Shown here piece by piece: positions 1 to 7,390 of a DNA stretch of 11,055 nt. Source of the DNA: Dehalococcoidia bacterium (GTDB lineage Bacteria > Chloroflexota > Dehalococcoidia > Lucifugimonadales > JAGWBF01); contig JAGWBG010000020.1 in NCBI GenBank assembly GCA_021296015.1, forward strand, positions 458 through 11,512, read 5' to 3'. The translations under genes were made by a program, and so were the position numbers. Under the pieces are notes generated by a model that was given only the letters and a program-made list of their open reading frames with translations, did no database searches and was not told the DNA's origin. How positions within the stretch are numbered: the stretch's first letter is position 1; each line of letters begins with the position of its first letter.

Positions 1-1186
1 CCAGACTCAGCCTGGCAGCCACGCGGGAGGCCAAATCGCGGCCGTTGGCGGTTGATGGAAAGAGGACGGCGTAGGGGTTCTTGGAGGCAATTGCCTGGGC
101 CAGGGTTGAGGTCGAGGCAATACTCGTCGGGTGGCCCAGAGAGGGGTCGTTCATGAGCAGCACTTTATCTGCTCCGTAAGCTGCCAGGGCCTTCACGTCC
201 TTCTCATCGCCGCTTCCTACGAGGATGGCTCCGACCTCGCTCCTGGTATGCCCGGTTAGCTCCCGGGCCTTGCCCAAAAGCTCAAAGGTGGCTCTACGCA
301 AGCTAGGACCGACCCTCTCAGCAACCACCCAGACCCCGTTCTCCACCTGGCCGGGATATCTGTTCCACCCGGTGAGGGCGGCGTCCTTTGAATCAACCTT
401 TTCAGGCCGCTGTGCTAGGCCGTCCATCAGCTTCCGGGCCGCCATTTGGGGGTCGGGCTCCTCTATGACCACCCCCAGACGCCGGGGCTCTATGAGGCGA
501 ATCTCGGCCACCGACGTGGGGGAGCCTGTAGCGCCGAAGACGGAGCTATCTGAGGAAAGTTGGGGTGCGCTCACTTCCTCTATCGCCGGATTCGCCCGCG
601 CAGCTTCCATGTCCTGCCGTGACGGGAACCTCTCCTCCATTATGCCTTCGGTCACGCTCACCAGGGCTGGCAGAGGACTCCTGATTACTTCATGCCCCTG
701 GTCGGTTACTCGCTCCGCCACGATGTTTCCCGCATCATCGGAGTAGTCCAGCCTCCGGACGTTGCCCACGTATGGAATATGGAGTAGCTCGGCTATTTCG
801 GGGCCTACCTGACCCGTCTCCGCATCCGTGCTGTTCCTGCCACAGAAGATGAGGGCGAAATCCTCCCTTTCCAGCGCCAAAGCCAGGCAGCGAGCGGTGG
901 CAAGGGTGTCGGAGCCGGCCATGGCCCTGTCGGTGAGGTGGACGGCCCGATTGGCCCCCATTGCCAGGCACTGAACAAGGGCATCCCGCGCCTGGGGTGG
1001 GGCCATGGTGAACACGACCACCTCGGCTCCGGTCTCCTTCCCTAGTTCCACGGCCTTGTCCACGGCCAGCATGTCGAAGGAGTTCACCTCCAGGGGTACT
1101 CCCTCCCTTACTATGGTCTTGCTCTCATAGTCGAAGGTGATTCGGGAGACTACGGGGACCTGTTTTATGCAAACCGCTATCTTCAT
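1..1186 (-). CDS. etfB: Single-chain electron transfer flavoprotein, beta subunit fused to alpha N-terminal domain (partial at left edge)
   Basis: Electron transfer flavoproteins pass electrons between acyl-CoA or other flavin dehydrogenases and the quinone pool or other acceptors. Reading the minus strand from ATG 1186 gives 395 codons without a stop to the window edge. Residues 1-10 (MKIAVCIKQV) are the typical ETF-beta start, and the STDAETGQVGPE stretch at 119-130 is the family's nucleotide-binding region. Beta-like sequence ends near residue 261. After a linker of about 20 residues, an ETF-alpha N-terminal domain begins near 285 (VWVVAE, FELLGKAREL 301-310, AYGADKV 336-342, TANGRDLASRVAARL 379-393). 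Beta and alpha are usually separate genes, so this is a fusion. The FAD-binding alpha C-terminus lies outside the window. ATG 1186 is preferred over ATG 1192 because AGAGG at 1193-1197 sits 6 nt before it but abuts 1192. The gene lies 39 bp downstream of the NAPRTase gene, probably in the same operon. Fusion is seen; the electron partner is unknown. Confidence 0.9.
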   Translation of the reverse strand, partial: MKIAVCIKQVPVVSRITFDYESKTIVREGVPLEVNSFDMLAVDKAVELGKETGAEVVVFTMAPPQARDALVQCLAMGANRAVHLTDRAMAGSDTLATARCLALALEREDFALIFCGRNSTDAETGQVGPEIAELLHIPYVGNVRRLDYSDDAGNIVAERVTDQGHEVIRSPLPALVSVTEGIMEERFPSRQDMEAARANPAIEEVSAPQLSSDSSVFGATGSPTSVAEIRLIEPRRLGVVIEEPDPQMAARKLMDGLAQRPEKVDSKDAALTGWNRYPGQVENGVWVVAERVGPSLRRATFELLGKARELTGHTRSEVGAILVGSGDEKDVKALAAYGADKVLLMNDPSLGHPTSIASTSTLAQAIASKNPYAVLFPSTANGRDLASRVAARLSL

Positions 1187-1192
1187 ATCCAT

Positions 1193-1197
1193 CCTCT
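1193..1197 (-). promoter_or_regulatory. Ribosome binding site of the fused ETF gene
   Basis: On the minus strand AGAGG lies 6 nt before ATG 1186 and directly against ATG 1192. The spacing selects 1186 as the start, which also gives the canonical MKIAVCIKQVP terminus. Confidence 0.6.
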
Positions 1198-1225
1198 TGT
1201 CCGGCCCTCAGACAGTTAACTCTTC

Positions 1226-2656
1226 CTACCCCTGGACTTCTACGGTCAATTGGTCATACAGCTCCTTGACGCGGGGACTCAGAGCCACCTCATATTCATG
1301 TGGCCCCTGCAGAGCCTTGAACCTGTCGTCAAGATGGCTGAAGTCCTCTTTGAAGCGTTCCCTCATCTCATCCAGTAACGGTAGTGGCCGAATGGCCTTG
1401 CCGCGTTCCATCACCTTGCACAGCAGAGGCTCTCCGCCCTCGACGTGCTCATCCCTCAGAGTGATGATGTCCCTGGAAAAGTCCCCTTTGTCATCACGCA
1501 GACGGAACACCTGCTTCTCGCCGGGAAGAGACGATTTCCCGGTACTCAGCTTGAACACGGGCCGTCCATCGTACTTGACCAGCTTGTAAGCCATGTCCGA
1601 CCAGGGAGCGTCGGCAGATACGCCCATCTTGGTGCCCACACCAAAGACATCTATGGGAGCGCCGCCGCTGACCAGGTCATATATATCGGACTCGTCGAGG
1701 CCCCCGCTGGCGACGATCCTCGTATAATGCAGGCCCGCCCGGTCCAGGATTACCCGCACCTGCCTGCTCAACCTGTCAAAATCTCCACTGTCCAGCCGGA
1801 CGCCTTGCAAGCGTTGCCCCAGGGCCTCCATTTCCTTGCCAACTTCGGCGGCATTTCTCGCTCCCGCAATGGTGTCATAGGTATCTATGAGTAGGATTGA
1901 CCTTTCGGGGAAGCTCCTGACAAAGTTGCGGAAGGCGTCAATCTCCGGCTCATGGCTGCTGACGTAGGAATGGGCCATGGTTCCGCTCAGTGGTATCCCG
2001 TAGATTTTGCCGGCCAGAACGTTGCTGGTGGACTGAAATCCGGCGATGTAGCTGGCCCGTGCCGCCTTCATCCCGGCATCCGTGCCGTGAGTACGGCGCA
2101 GCGAGAAGTCCGCCAGGGACTTGCCTTTGGCCGCCCATACGCACCTTGCGGCCTTGGTAGCAATGAGGCTCTGGATGTTTATCTGGTTGATGATAAAGGT
2201 CTCGACGATCTGGGCCTCTATGACAGGCCCCGTGACCTCCAGCACCGGCTCGTCGGCAAAAAATAGCCGGCCTTCAGGGATGGCCCACACGTCGCCGGTA
2301 AACCTGAGACTTGAGAGATAATCAAGGAAGCTGGGCGAGAATATGCGGGTGGAATGAAGGTAGTCAATGGACTCTTCCGGAAGGTGCCATTCCTCCAGGT
2401 AGTTGAGCACGTCCTCAATCCCTGCTGAAACGAAGTAGGAACGATTAGCTGGGTAGGTGCGTATGAAGAGGCTGAAGGTGGCAGGTGCGGACATACCATG
2501 CTGGAGGTAACTCTGGGCCATGGTAAGCTCATACAAGTCGGTGAGGAGACCTAACTCTTCAGCCCCGCCGGCTGCGCTCAGGACGGGCCTCATTGCTGGT
2601 GACATCTCCTGTGGCGTAGGTACGCTTGAGATTCCTCCATTATGTTTTGAGGACAT
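1226..2656 (-). CDS. pncB: Nicotinate phosphoribosyltransferase (NAD salvage)
   Basis: The enzyme converts nicotinate and PRPP, with ATP, to nicotinate mononucleotide in the cytoplasmic Preiss-Handler NAD salvage route. The 476-residue product is of normal family length. Visible family motifs are LLTDLYELTMAQ (37-48) at the N-terminal domain, the basic/Thr block RRTHGTDAG (187-195), GFQSTSNV (206-213), GTMAHS (225-230) whose His229 is at the position of the phosphorylated histidine in the family, the RLDSGD phosphate-binding loop (287-292), and GVGTKM (339-344). The first 35 residues are not conserved-looking, so the true start could be Met18 (2605) or Met22 (2593). Met1 has only a weak CAGGT upstream, Met18 has AGGAG directly against it, and Met22 has the same AGGAG 12 nt away. 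It is divergent from the PHP gene and upstream of the ETF gene on the same strand. Confidence 0.95.
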   Translation of the reverse strand: MSSKHNGGISSVPTPQEMSPAMRPVLSAAGGAEELGLLTDLYELTMAQSYLQHGMSAPATFSLFIRTYPANRSYFVSAGIEDVLNYLEEWHLPEESIDYLHSTRIFSPSFLDYLSSLRFTGDVWAIPEGRLFFADEPVLEVTGPVIEAQIVETFIINQINIQSLIATKAARCVWAAKGKSLADFSLRRTHGTDAGMKAARASYIAGFQSTSNVLAGKIYGIPLSGTMAHSYVSSHEPEIDAFRNFVRSFPERSILLIDTYDTIAGARNAAEVGKEMEALGQRLQGVRLDSGDFDRLSRQVRVILDRAGLHYTRIVASGGLDESDIYDLVSGGAPIDVFGVGTKMGVSADAPWSDMAYKLVKYDGRPVFKLSTGKSSLPGEKQVFRLRDDKGDFSRDIITLRDEHVEGGEPLLCKVMERGKAIRPLPLLDEMRERFKEDFSHLDDRFKALQGPHEYEVALSPRVKELYDQLTVEVQG

Positions 2657-2686
2657 TGACCTGTCAATCCATAGGCGTCCCTAGCA

Positions 2687-2715
2687 TTGACGAGACCAGC
2701 CTCCGCCGATACAAT
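2687..2715 (+). promoter_or_regulatory. Sigma-70-type promoter for the PHP/dinG operon
   Basis: TTGACG (2687-2692) and TACAAT (2710-2715) are separated by exactly 17 bp, in the 94 bp spacer between the divergent pncB and PHP genes. Each hexamer has five of six consensus bases. The predicted transcript starts near 2722, about 29 nt before the PHP start codon. No equally good promoter was seen for pncB on the other strand. Confidence 0.7.
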
Positions 2716-2750
2716 GGGAGAGCTTACCGACCATTGGTTAAGAGGAGTAC

Positions 2751-3482
2751 ATGGCACGCTTGTTTGATATGCACGTCCATACTACGAAGGGCAGCAGCGA
2801 CAGTAATCTCTCACCCGAAGATATGGTCCTCGAGGCGGAGCGTCTGGGCCTCTTCGGCCTGTGTGTTACCGAACACAGCGGCCCCTGGGACCAGCACGAG
2901 TTCCACGCTTTCGCCGCCCGCCACAACCTCGTACTTATCAGGGCTATGGAGGTGGAAACCGACATGGGCCATATCCTGGCCTTTGGCCTCAATAGCTACC
3001 TACCCGGAATATCCAACGCCCCGGAGCTGCGCAAGGCGGTGGATGAGGTGGGCGGTTTCATTGTAAGCGCTCACCCCTTCAGGGCACTGTTCGACTCTCG
3101 TCCATTTGTCAAGCCCCTCATATACAAGGATATGCCAGCCGTCCCGTCCACAGTAGAAGAAGCTGTGAAGCACCCTGTCTTCGGGCTGGTGGACGCCATC
3201 GAGGTGGCCAATGGCGGGACCTCCGACCGTGAGAACCAATTCGCCGTGCGAGTGGCCCAGCACCTCAATTTCAAGGTCACTGGTGGTAGCGATGCCCACT
3301 CAAAGCATGGCCTTGGGCGGTACATCACCTCCTTTGAAAGCGAAATTAGTAGCGAAGCGGAGTTTATGAATGCCTTGCGCACAGGGAGCTTTTACCCCGC
3401 CGTCCTGAGCCAGAACAACCGGGACCAGAAGGGCTCCTGGCTACCGGTCCCTGAGCCTTTCACCGTTGACGAGAGTAACTGA
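2751..3482 (+). CDS. PHP-domain metal-dependent phosphoesterase
   Basis: This 243-residue protein is a stand-alone PHP (polymerase and histidinol phosphatase) domain, a fold that hydrolyses phosphoester bonds with a cluster of metal ions. The metal ligands are all visible: H8 and H10 in DMHVHT (6-11), D17, H42 in TEHSG (40-44), E67, H74, H108 in SAHPF (106-110), and D181 and H183 in GGSDAHS (178-184). There is no signal peptide or membrane segment, so it should be cytoplasmic. AGAGGAG (2741-2747) lies 3 nt before the ATG. The stop codon overlaps the start of the downstream exonuclease-helicase gene by one base (TGATG), so the two are probably translationally coupled. The substrate cannot be read from sequence: relatives include YciV/RNase AM-type nucleases, phosphatases such as histidinol phosphatase, and DNA polymerase-associated PHP domains. 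The coupling favours nucleic-acid or nucleotide chemistry, which is inference. Confidence 0.9.
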   Translation: MARLFDMHVHTTKGSSDSNLSPEDMVLEAERLGLFGLCVTEHSGPWDQHEFHAFAARHNLVLIRAMEVETDMGHILAFGLNSYLPGISNAPELRKAVDEVGGFIVSAHPFRALFDSRPFVKPLIYKDMPAVPSTVEEAVKHPVFGLVDAIEVANGGTSDRENQFAVRVAQHLNFKVTGGSDAHSKHGLGRYITSFESEISSEAEFMNALRTGSFYPAVLSQNNRDQKGSWLPVPEPFTVDESN

Positions 3483-6370
3483 TGATGGCCCATAACGGTC
3501 AACAAGCCCTGGACGTCCCCTTCGAGTCTCCCCAGGACAGGACCTACGTTTCGCTGGACCTGGAAACTACGGGCCTGAACCCCGACCAGGACTCCATCAT
3601 CGAGATCGGAGCAGTGAAATTTCAGGGTCGCGACGTCATTGACGTGTTTCAGACTCTGGTGAACCCCTTCAGAGAGCTTCCCCAGTTCATACAGAGGCTC
3701 ACGGGGATAGCCCAAAGGAACGTGGACCGAGCGCCGGTCTTTGCCGCCGTAGCGGGGGACCTGGAGGAGTTCATAGGAACCCACCCCATAGTGGGGCATA
3801 ACATCTCCTTTGATTTGGGCTTCCTTTCCAAGCATGGACTCCAGTTAAACAACGAGTCCTACGACACCTGGGACCTGGCATCCATACTACTGCCCTATTC
3901 CATAGCCTACTCCCTCTCCAGGCTGGCCGTACAGCTGGAGGCCGAACACACCCGGCAACACAGGGCGTTATCCGATGCCCATGCCACCCATCAGGTCTTT
4001 CTGAGTCTACTGGAGAAAGCCCGATGTCTTGACCCGGCAACCTCATCCTACATCCACCATCTGGCTTCCCGCGCCCGTTGGCCTGTTGGGAGACTCTTTG
4101 GGACGCTGCCATCCAGTGAAGAGGCATTCTACGGCTCTCAGACCGGGCTTAACGGGATGGATATGGATGGCTTGGGTAATCGGCTAGGGCGGTCTGACAG
4201 GGTAGTGAGGCATAGCAAGGGTATCAAGCCGGTTGACGAAGACGAGATGGAGGCTTTTCTGGGGCCTGACGGGCTGTTCTCCCGCGCTTTTCCGGGTTTC
4301 GAGCACAGGCCGGAGCAGGTAGAGATGCTGCGTGCCGTGGCTGGGGCCATCAATAACGACGAGCACCTGATAGTGGAGGGAGGAACAGGCGTGGGCAAGT
4401 CCATGGCCTACCTGCTGCCGCTGGTCCTCTACTCTCTGAAGCACGGGGCCCGCGTAGTGGTATCCACCAACACTATCAACCTCCAGGAGCAGCTTCTTCA
4501 GAAGGACATCCCCGCTCTGGTAGGGGTGTTGGAAGAAGAGGGTATCATTCCAAAGGGTGAGTTCAAGGCCGTGCCACTCAAAGGACGGGCCAACTACCTG
4601 TGCCTCCGGCGCTGGAACCAGCTGGCACACGGAGAGAGCCTGTCCGGGGATGAAGCCAGGCTTTTGAGCAAATCCCTGGTCTGGCTTCGCGACACCAGTA
4701 CTGGGGACAGGAACGAGATTAACCTCTCCGGCAAGGATGCAGCCACCTGGAGCCGGATTTCCGCAAGTGAGAAGGGCATGTGCCCGGGTATGCGAGGCGA
4801 AGGTCCCTGCTTCCTGCGGACTGCCAGAGACAGGGCTGAGGGTGCCCACATGGTTGTGGTCAACCACGCCCTGCTTCTGTCCGACCTCGCGCTGGGGGGA
4901 GGGTTGCTGCCCGAGTATCATCGTCTAGTAGTTGATGAAGCACATCATCTGGAGGAAGAAGCCACAAGACAGCTGGGGTTTCAGGTGTCTCAGAACATGC
5001 TTGGTGAGGAGACCGACGCCTTGAGGCGGTTGCTGGAAGAGGTGCGGGTCCTGCTCAGAAGCCTGTCCACCTCCGGCGTACAGACACAACAGGGTGAGGA
5101 GATGGTGACGGAGCTTGACACCCAGTGGTCGAGACGGGTGAGGGATAGCTGGGAGAGGCTCTGGAGTGCGGCGGAGACCTTCCTTGCTCAGCATTCTGAG
5201 GCGGATGGCGACCAGTCGCAGTTGAGCATTACCCGTAGTACAAGGGCTCAGCCGGATTGGTCGGGCATCGAGATAGCGTGGGAGAACGTTGACATGGCCC
5301 TGTCTGAGGGAATAAGGCAGACGGGCCGACTGTGCCGTTTCCTGGAAACTTCGTCCTCTGAAGGCTCGGCGAACCGTGATGCCACGATAATGGACCTGTC
5401 CGCATGGCAGGAGGATGTGGTACAGCTACAGGAGCGACTCAAGATTTTGCTGGCAGCCCCCGCCGAGGAGCATCGCATAGACTGGATGAGTCGCGTCCAG
5501 GAAGGCCGGGGCGACTCGTCCAACCGCTCTTACATAGTCCTCCACTCCGCCCCTCTGAACGTGGGGACGGAACTGGATGAACGCCTCTTTTCCCGGAAAA
5601 GCTCGGTGGTTCTCACCAGCGCAACGTTGAGCACCAGCGCCCGTGTCGAGGCCGACCGCAAGGGCAACTTCGATTATATTCGGGAGCGGGTAGGTCTGGA
5701 GGATAGCGTCGAGCTACTGGTTGGCTCGCCTTTCAACTACAGCCGGGCCGCCCTTCTCCTGATACCAGAGGATATGCCCTTGCCAAACGCATGGGGTTAC
5801 CAACAGGCGATGGAAACGGCCCTGACGGGACTTGTCAAAGCCCTGGAGGGTCACACACTTGTGCTATACACCTCCCACGCAGCCCTGAGAGGTGCTGCAC
5901 GAGCCGTGCGGGGACCACTGGAGGGCGAGGGAATACGTGTGCTGGCCCAAGGCATAGACGGCTCCCCGAGGCAAATACTTCATAGCTTCAGCGAAAACCC
6001 GAAAAGTGTGATACTGGGCACCAGCAGCTTTTGGGAGGGGGTGGACGTGTCCGGGGGTATGCTGAAAGCCTTGGTCCTGGCCAGGCTCCCTTTCCACGTC
6101 CCCAGCGAGCCTATATTCGCCGCCAGGTCCGCTCAATATGAAGAGCCCTTTTTTCAATATGCTCTTCCCCAGGCACTCCTGCGCTTTCGCCAGGGCATCG
6201 GGAGGCTAATCCGCAGCAGCCAGGACAAGGGGAATATCATAGTATTGGACAAGCGTATAATTGCCAGGACTTATGGCAAAGCCTTCCTCGAATCCATCCC
6301 TGCCTGTACCGTCAAGCTGGCGCCACTTAGCTCCATCCCGGAATATGCTGCTGAGTGGATTGGGAAATGA
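3482..6370 (+). CDS. dinG: DnaQ-like 3'-5' exonuclease fused to DinG-family helicase
   Basis: At 962 residues this matches the Gram-positive type of DinG (about 900-930 aa), which carries an extra exonuclease domain absent from the roughly 716-residue E. coli enzyme. The DEDDh exonuclease spans about 20-180: D26 and E28 in DLETTG, D111 in GHNISFDLGF (105-114), and H160 and D165 in HRALSD. The superfamily 2 (XPD/DinG-like) helicase starts near 270: HRPEQ (275-279), Walker A GGTGVGKS (300-307), DEAH (485-488), SATL (713-716), GTSSFWEGVDV (846-856) and RQGIGRLIRS (903-912). Only three cysteines (C374, C434, C443) occupy the region where iron-sulfur DinG proteins have four, so a 4Fe-4S cluster is doubtful. 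The ATG overlaps the PHP stop by one base; a second ATG follows immediately at 3485. The expected role is processing branched or RNA-containing DNA in repair. The Staphylococcus aureus relative has been reported as a nuclease without clear helicase activity, so activity should not be assumed from motifs alone. Confidence 0.93.
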   Translation: MMAHNGQQALDVPFESPQDRTYVSLDLETTGLNPDQDSIIEIGAVKFQGRDVIDVFQTLVNPFRELPQFIQRLTGIAQRNVDRAPVFAAVAGDLEEFIGTHPIVGHNISFDLGFLSKHGLQLNNESYDTWDLASILLPYSIAYSLSRLAVQLEAEHTRQHRALSDAHATHQVFLSLLEKARCLDPATSSYIHHLASRARWPVGRLFGTLPSSEEAFYGSQTGLNGMDMDGLGNRLGRSDRVVRHSKGIKPVDEDEMEAFLGPDGLFSRAFPGFEHRPEQVEMLRAVAGAINNDEHLIVEGGTGVGKSMAYLLPLVLYSLKHGARVVVSTNTINLQEQLLQKDIPALVGVLEEEGIIPKGEFKAVPLKGRANYLCLRRWNQLAHGESLSGDEARLLSKSLVWLRDTSTGDRNEINLSGKDAATWSRISASEKGMCPGMRGEGPCFLRTARDRAEGAHMVVVNHALLLSDLALGGGLLPEYHRLVVDEAHHLEEEATRQLGFQVSQNMLGEETDALRRLLEEVRVLLRSLSTSGVQTQQGEEMVTELDTQWSRRVRDSWERLWSAAETFLAQHSEADGDQSQLSITRSTRAQPDWSGIEIAWENVDMALSEGIRQTGRLCRFLETSSSEGSANRDATIMDLSAWQEDVVQLQERLKILLAAPAEEHRIDWMSRVQEGRGDSSNRSYIVLHSAPLNVGTELDERLFSRKSSVVLTSATLSTSARVEADRKGNFDYIRERVGLEDSVELLVGSPFNYSRAALLLIPEDMPLPNAWGYQQAMETALTGLVKALEGHTLVLYTSHAALRGAARAVRGPLEGEGIRVLAQGIDGSPRQILHSFSENPKSVILGTSSFWEGVDVSGGMLKALVLARLPFHVPSEPIFAARSAQYEEPFFQYALPQALLRFRQGIGRLIRSSQDKGNIIVLDKRIIARTYGKAFLESIPACTVKLAPLSSIPEYAAEWIGK

Positions 6371-6426
6371 TGCGGAACATAAGAACAATAAATAGCTCCA
6401 GGTTCTGAGAGGACGGATAAGGGGTA

Positions 6427-7326
6427 ATGGAGCTATCTATAGGACAGCCCTTTGACCTGGCTTCCAGCGTGCTCAGTGGTCAAGCCCACCGATGGCTTCC
6501 GGACCCATCGGGCGAAGGCTGGTATTGGGGCATAATCCAGGACAATCTCATCAAGATTAGGCAACTTGCAAGTCCAACAAACGGGCATTCCTTGGATGGC
6601 GTGGAAGCCTACTCATCGCCCACTGTCGAACCTGAACGGATGGAGTGTCTCCTGTCCGGTTACTTCCGCCTGGACGACGACGTAGAGGCCATCTACTGTG
6701 ATATAACCAGGGACTCCCGAGTGGCGGACATGGTCAATAAGTACAGAGGTCTGAGGTTGCTGCGCATAGAGCCTTGGGAGTGTCTTGTATCCTTCATCTG
6801 CTCGGCAAACTCCAACCTTGCCCGAATCCAGGCCAATATGGAGGCCATGTCCGATGCCTTCGGCCAGCCCTTGACCCTGGATGGGTACGTGCGCCACACC
6901 TTTCCCGCTCCTGAGCGGCTGGCGGATGCGGGCGAGGCTTCTCTGCGGGCCCTTGGGCTGGGCTTCAGGGCACCCTACGTGGCCCAGACTGCCGTTAGGG
7001 TAGCCGGGGGCGATTTGCACCTGGAATCCCTGCGAAAGATGCCCTACCCGGAAGCTAAGGAACAACTCATGGAGCTTCCCGGTGTGGGACCCAAGATAGC
7101 CGACTGCGTGCTGTTGCACTCTCTGGACAAACTGGAAGCATTCCCCATAGACGTTTGGGTGAGAAGGGCACTTTCAGAGTGGTACTTTCCCTCGGGCGAT
7201 TTGGAGCAGGGTCAGAAGCCGCCCCCGGACAAGGCAATGCTGGAGTGGGCACTGGAACACTTTGGCCCCTATGCGGGATATGCCGAGCTATACCTGTTTC
7301 ACGGGCGGAGGTTGGGCAAAGGATAG
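6427..7326 (+). CDS. ogg: 8-oxoguanine DNA glycosylase, OGG1-type (helix-hairpin-helix)
   Basis: The enzyme excises 8-oxoguanine from DNA and should also cleave the strand (AP lyase) in base excision repair. The 299 residues contain an N-terminal OGG1-like beta domain (about 1-115) and a helix-hairpin-helix-GPD catalytic domain. ICSANSNLARI (124-134) matches the family's damage-recognition helix. The hairpin LPGVGPKIADC (217-227) carries the Schiff-base lysine K223, followed by the catalytic aspartate D242 in FPIDVWV (239-245). FGPYAGYAELYLF (279-291) matches the C-terminal OGG1 helix. Both catalytic residues are present, so the enzyme should be active. It starts 56 bp after dinG with AAGGGG (6419-6424) just upstream. 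No terminator was seen between them, so it may be co-transcribed with the PHP/dinG pair. The architecture resembles eukaryotic OGG1 more than the compact AlkA or archaeal AGOG types. Confidence 0.92.
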   Translation: MELSIGQPFDLASSVLSGQAHRWLPDPSGEGWYWGIIQDNLIKIRQLASPTNGHSLDGVEAYSSPTVEPERMECLLSGYFRLDDDVEAIYCDITRDSRVADMVNKYRGLRLLRIEPWECLVSFICSANSNLARIQANMEAMSDAFGQPLTLDGYVRHTFPAPERLADAGEASLRALGLGFRAPYVAQTAVRVAGGDLHLESLRKMPYPEAKEQLMELPGVGPKIADCVLLHSLDKLEAFPIDVWVRRALSEWYFPSGDLEQGQKPPPDKAMLEWALEHFGPYAGYAELYLFHGRRLGKG

Positions 7327-7335
7327 TGGTATAAT
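7327..7335 (+). promoter_or_regulatory. Extended -10 promoter for the pdxA-family gene
   Basis: TGGTATAAT is a perfect TGn-TATAAT extended -10 element starting immediately after the glycosylase stop codon. No TTGACA-like -35 is present at 17 bp, as is common for extended -10 promoters. The predicted start of transcription is near 7342, giving a leader of about 50 nt. Confidence 0.6.
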
Positions 7336-7377
7336 CAAGCCCTTGAGCAAGTACGTGACGTAGATAAAATCAGCGAT

Positions 7378-7382
7378 GGAGG
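7378..7382 (+). promoter_or_regulatory. Ribosome binding site that decides the pdxA start
   Basis: GGAGG lies 8 nt before ATG 7391. The earlier in-frame ATG at 7376 overlaps this element and has no ribosome binding site of its own, so 7391 is the likely start. Confidence 0.75.
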
Positions 7383-7390
7383 AAGGCACT

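Noticed and set aside
225..746. Open frame of 173 codons on the plus strand
   Set aside because: It is antisense to the fused ETF coding region, whose minus frame is open for 395 codons and carries family motifs.
2657..2750. Promoter for pncB on the minus strand
   Set aside because: The best pair found (TTGTAT with GTCAAT at 17 bp) has a poor -10, so no call was made.
4184..4921. Open frame of 245 codons on the minus strand inside dinG
   Set aside because: It lies wholly opposite the helicase motifs of a clearly recognised gene, has low-complexity composition and no recognisable domain; it is a shadow frame.
7376..7378. Upstream ATG as start of the PdxA-family protein
   Set aside because: The GGAGG at 7378-7382 overlaps this codon and is ideally placed for ATG 7391; the five extra residues are not family-like.
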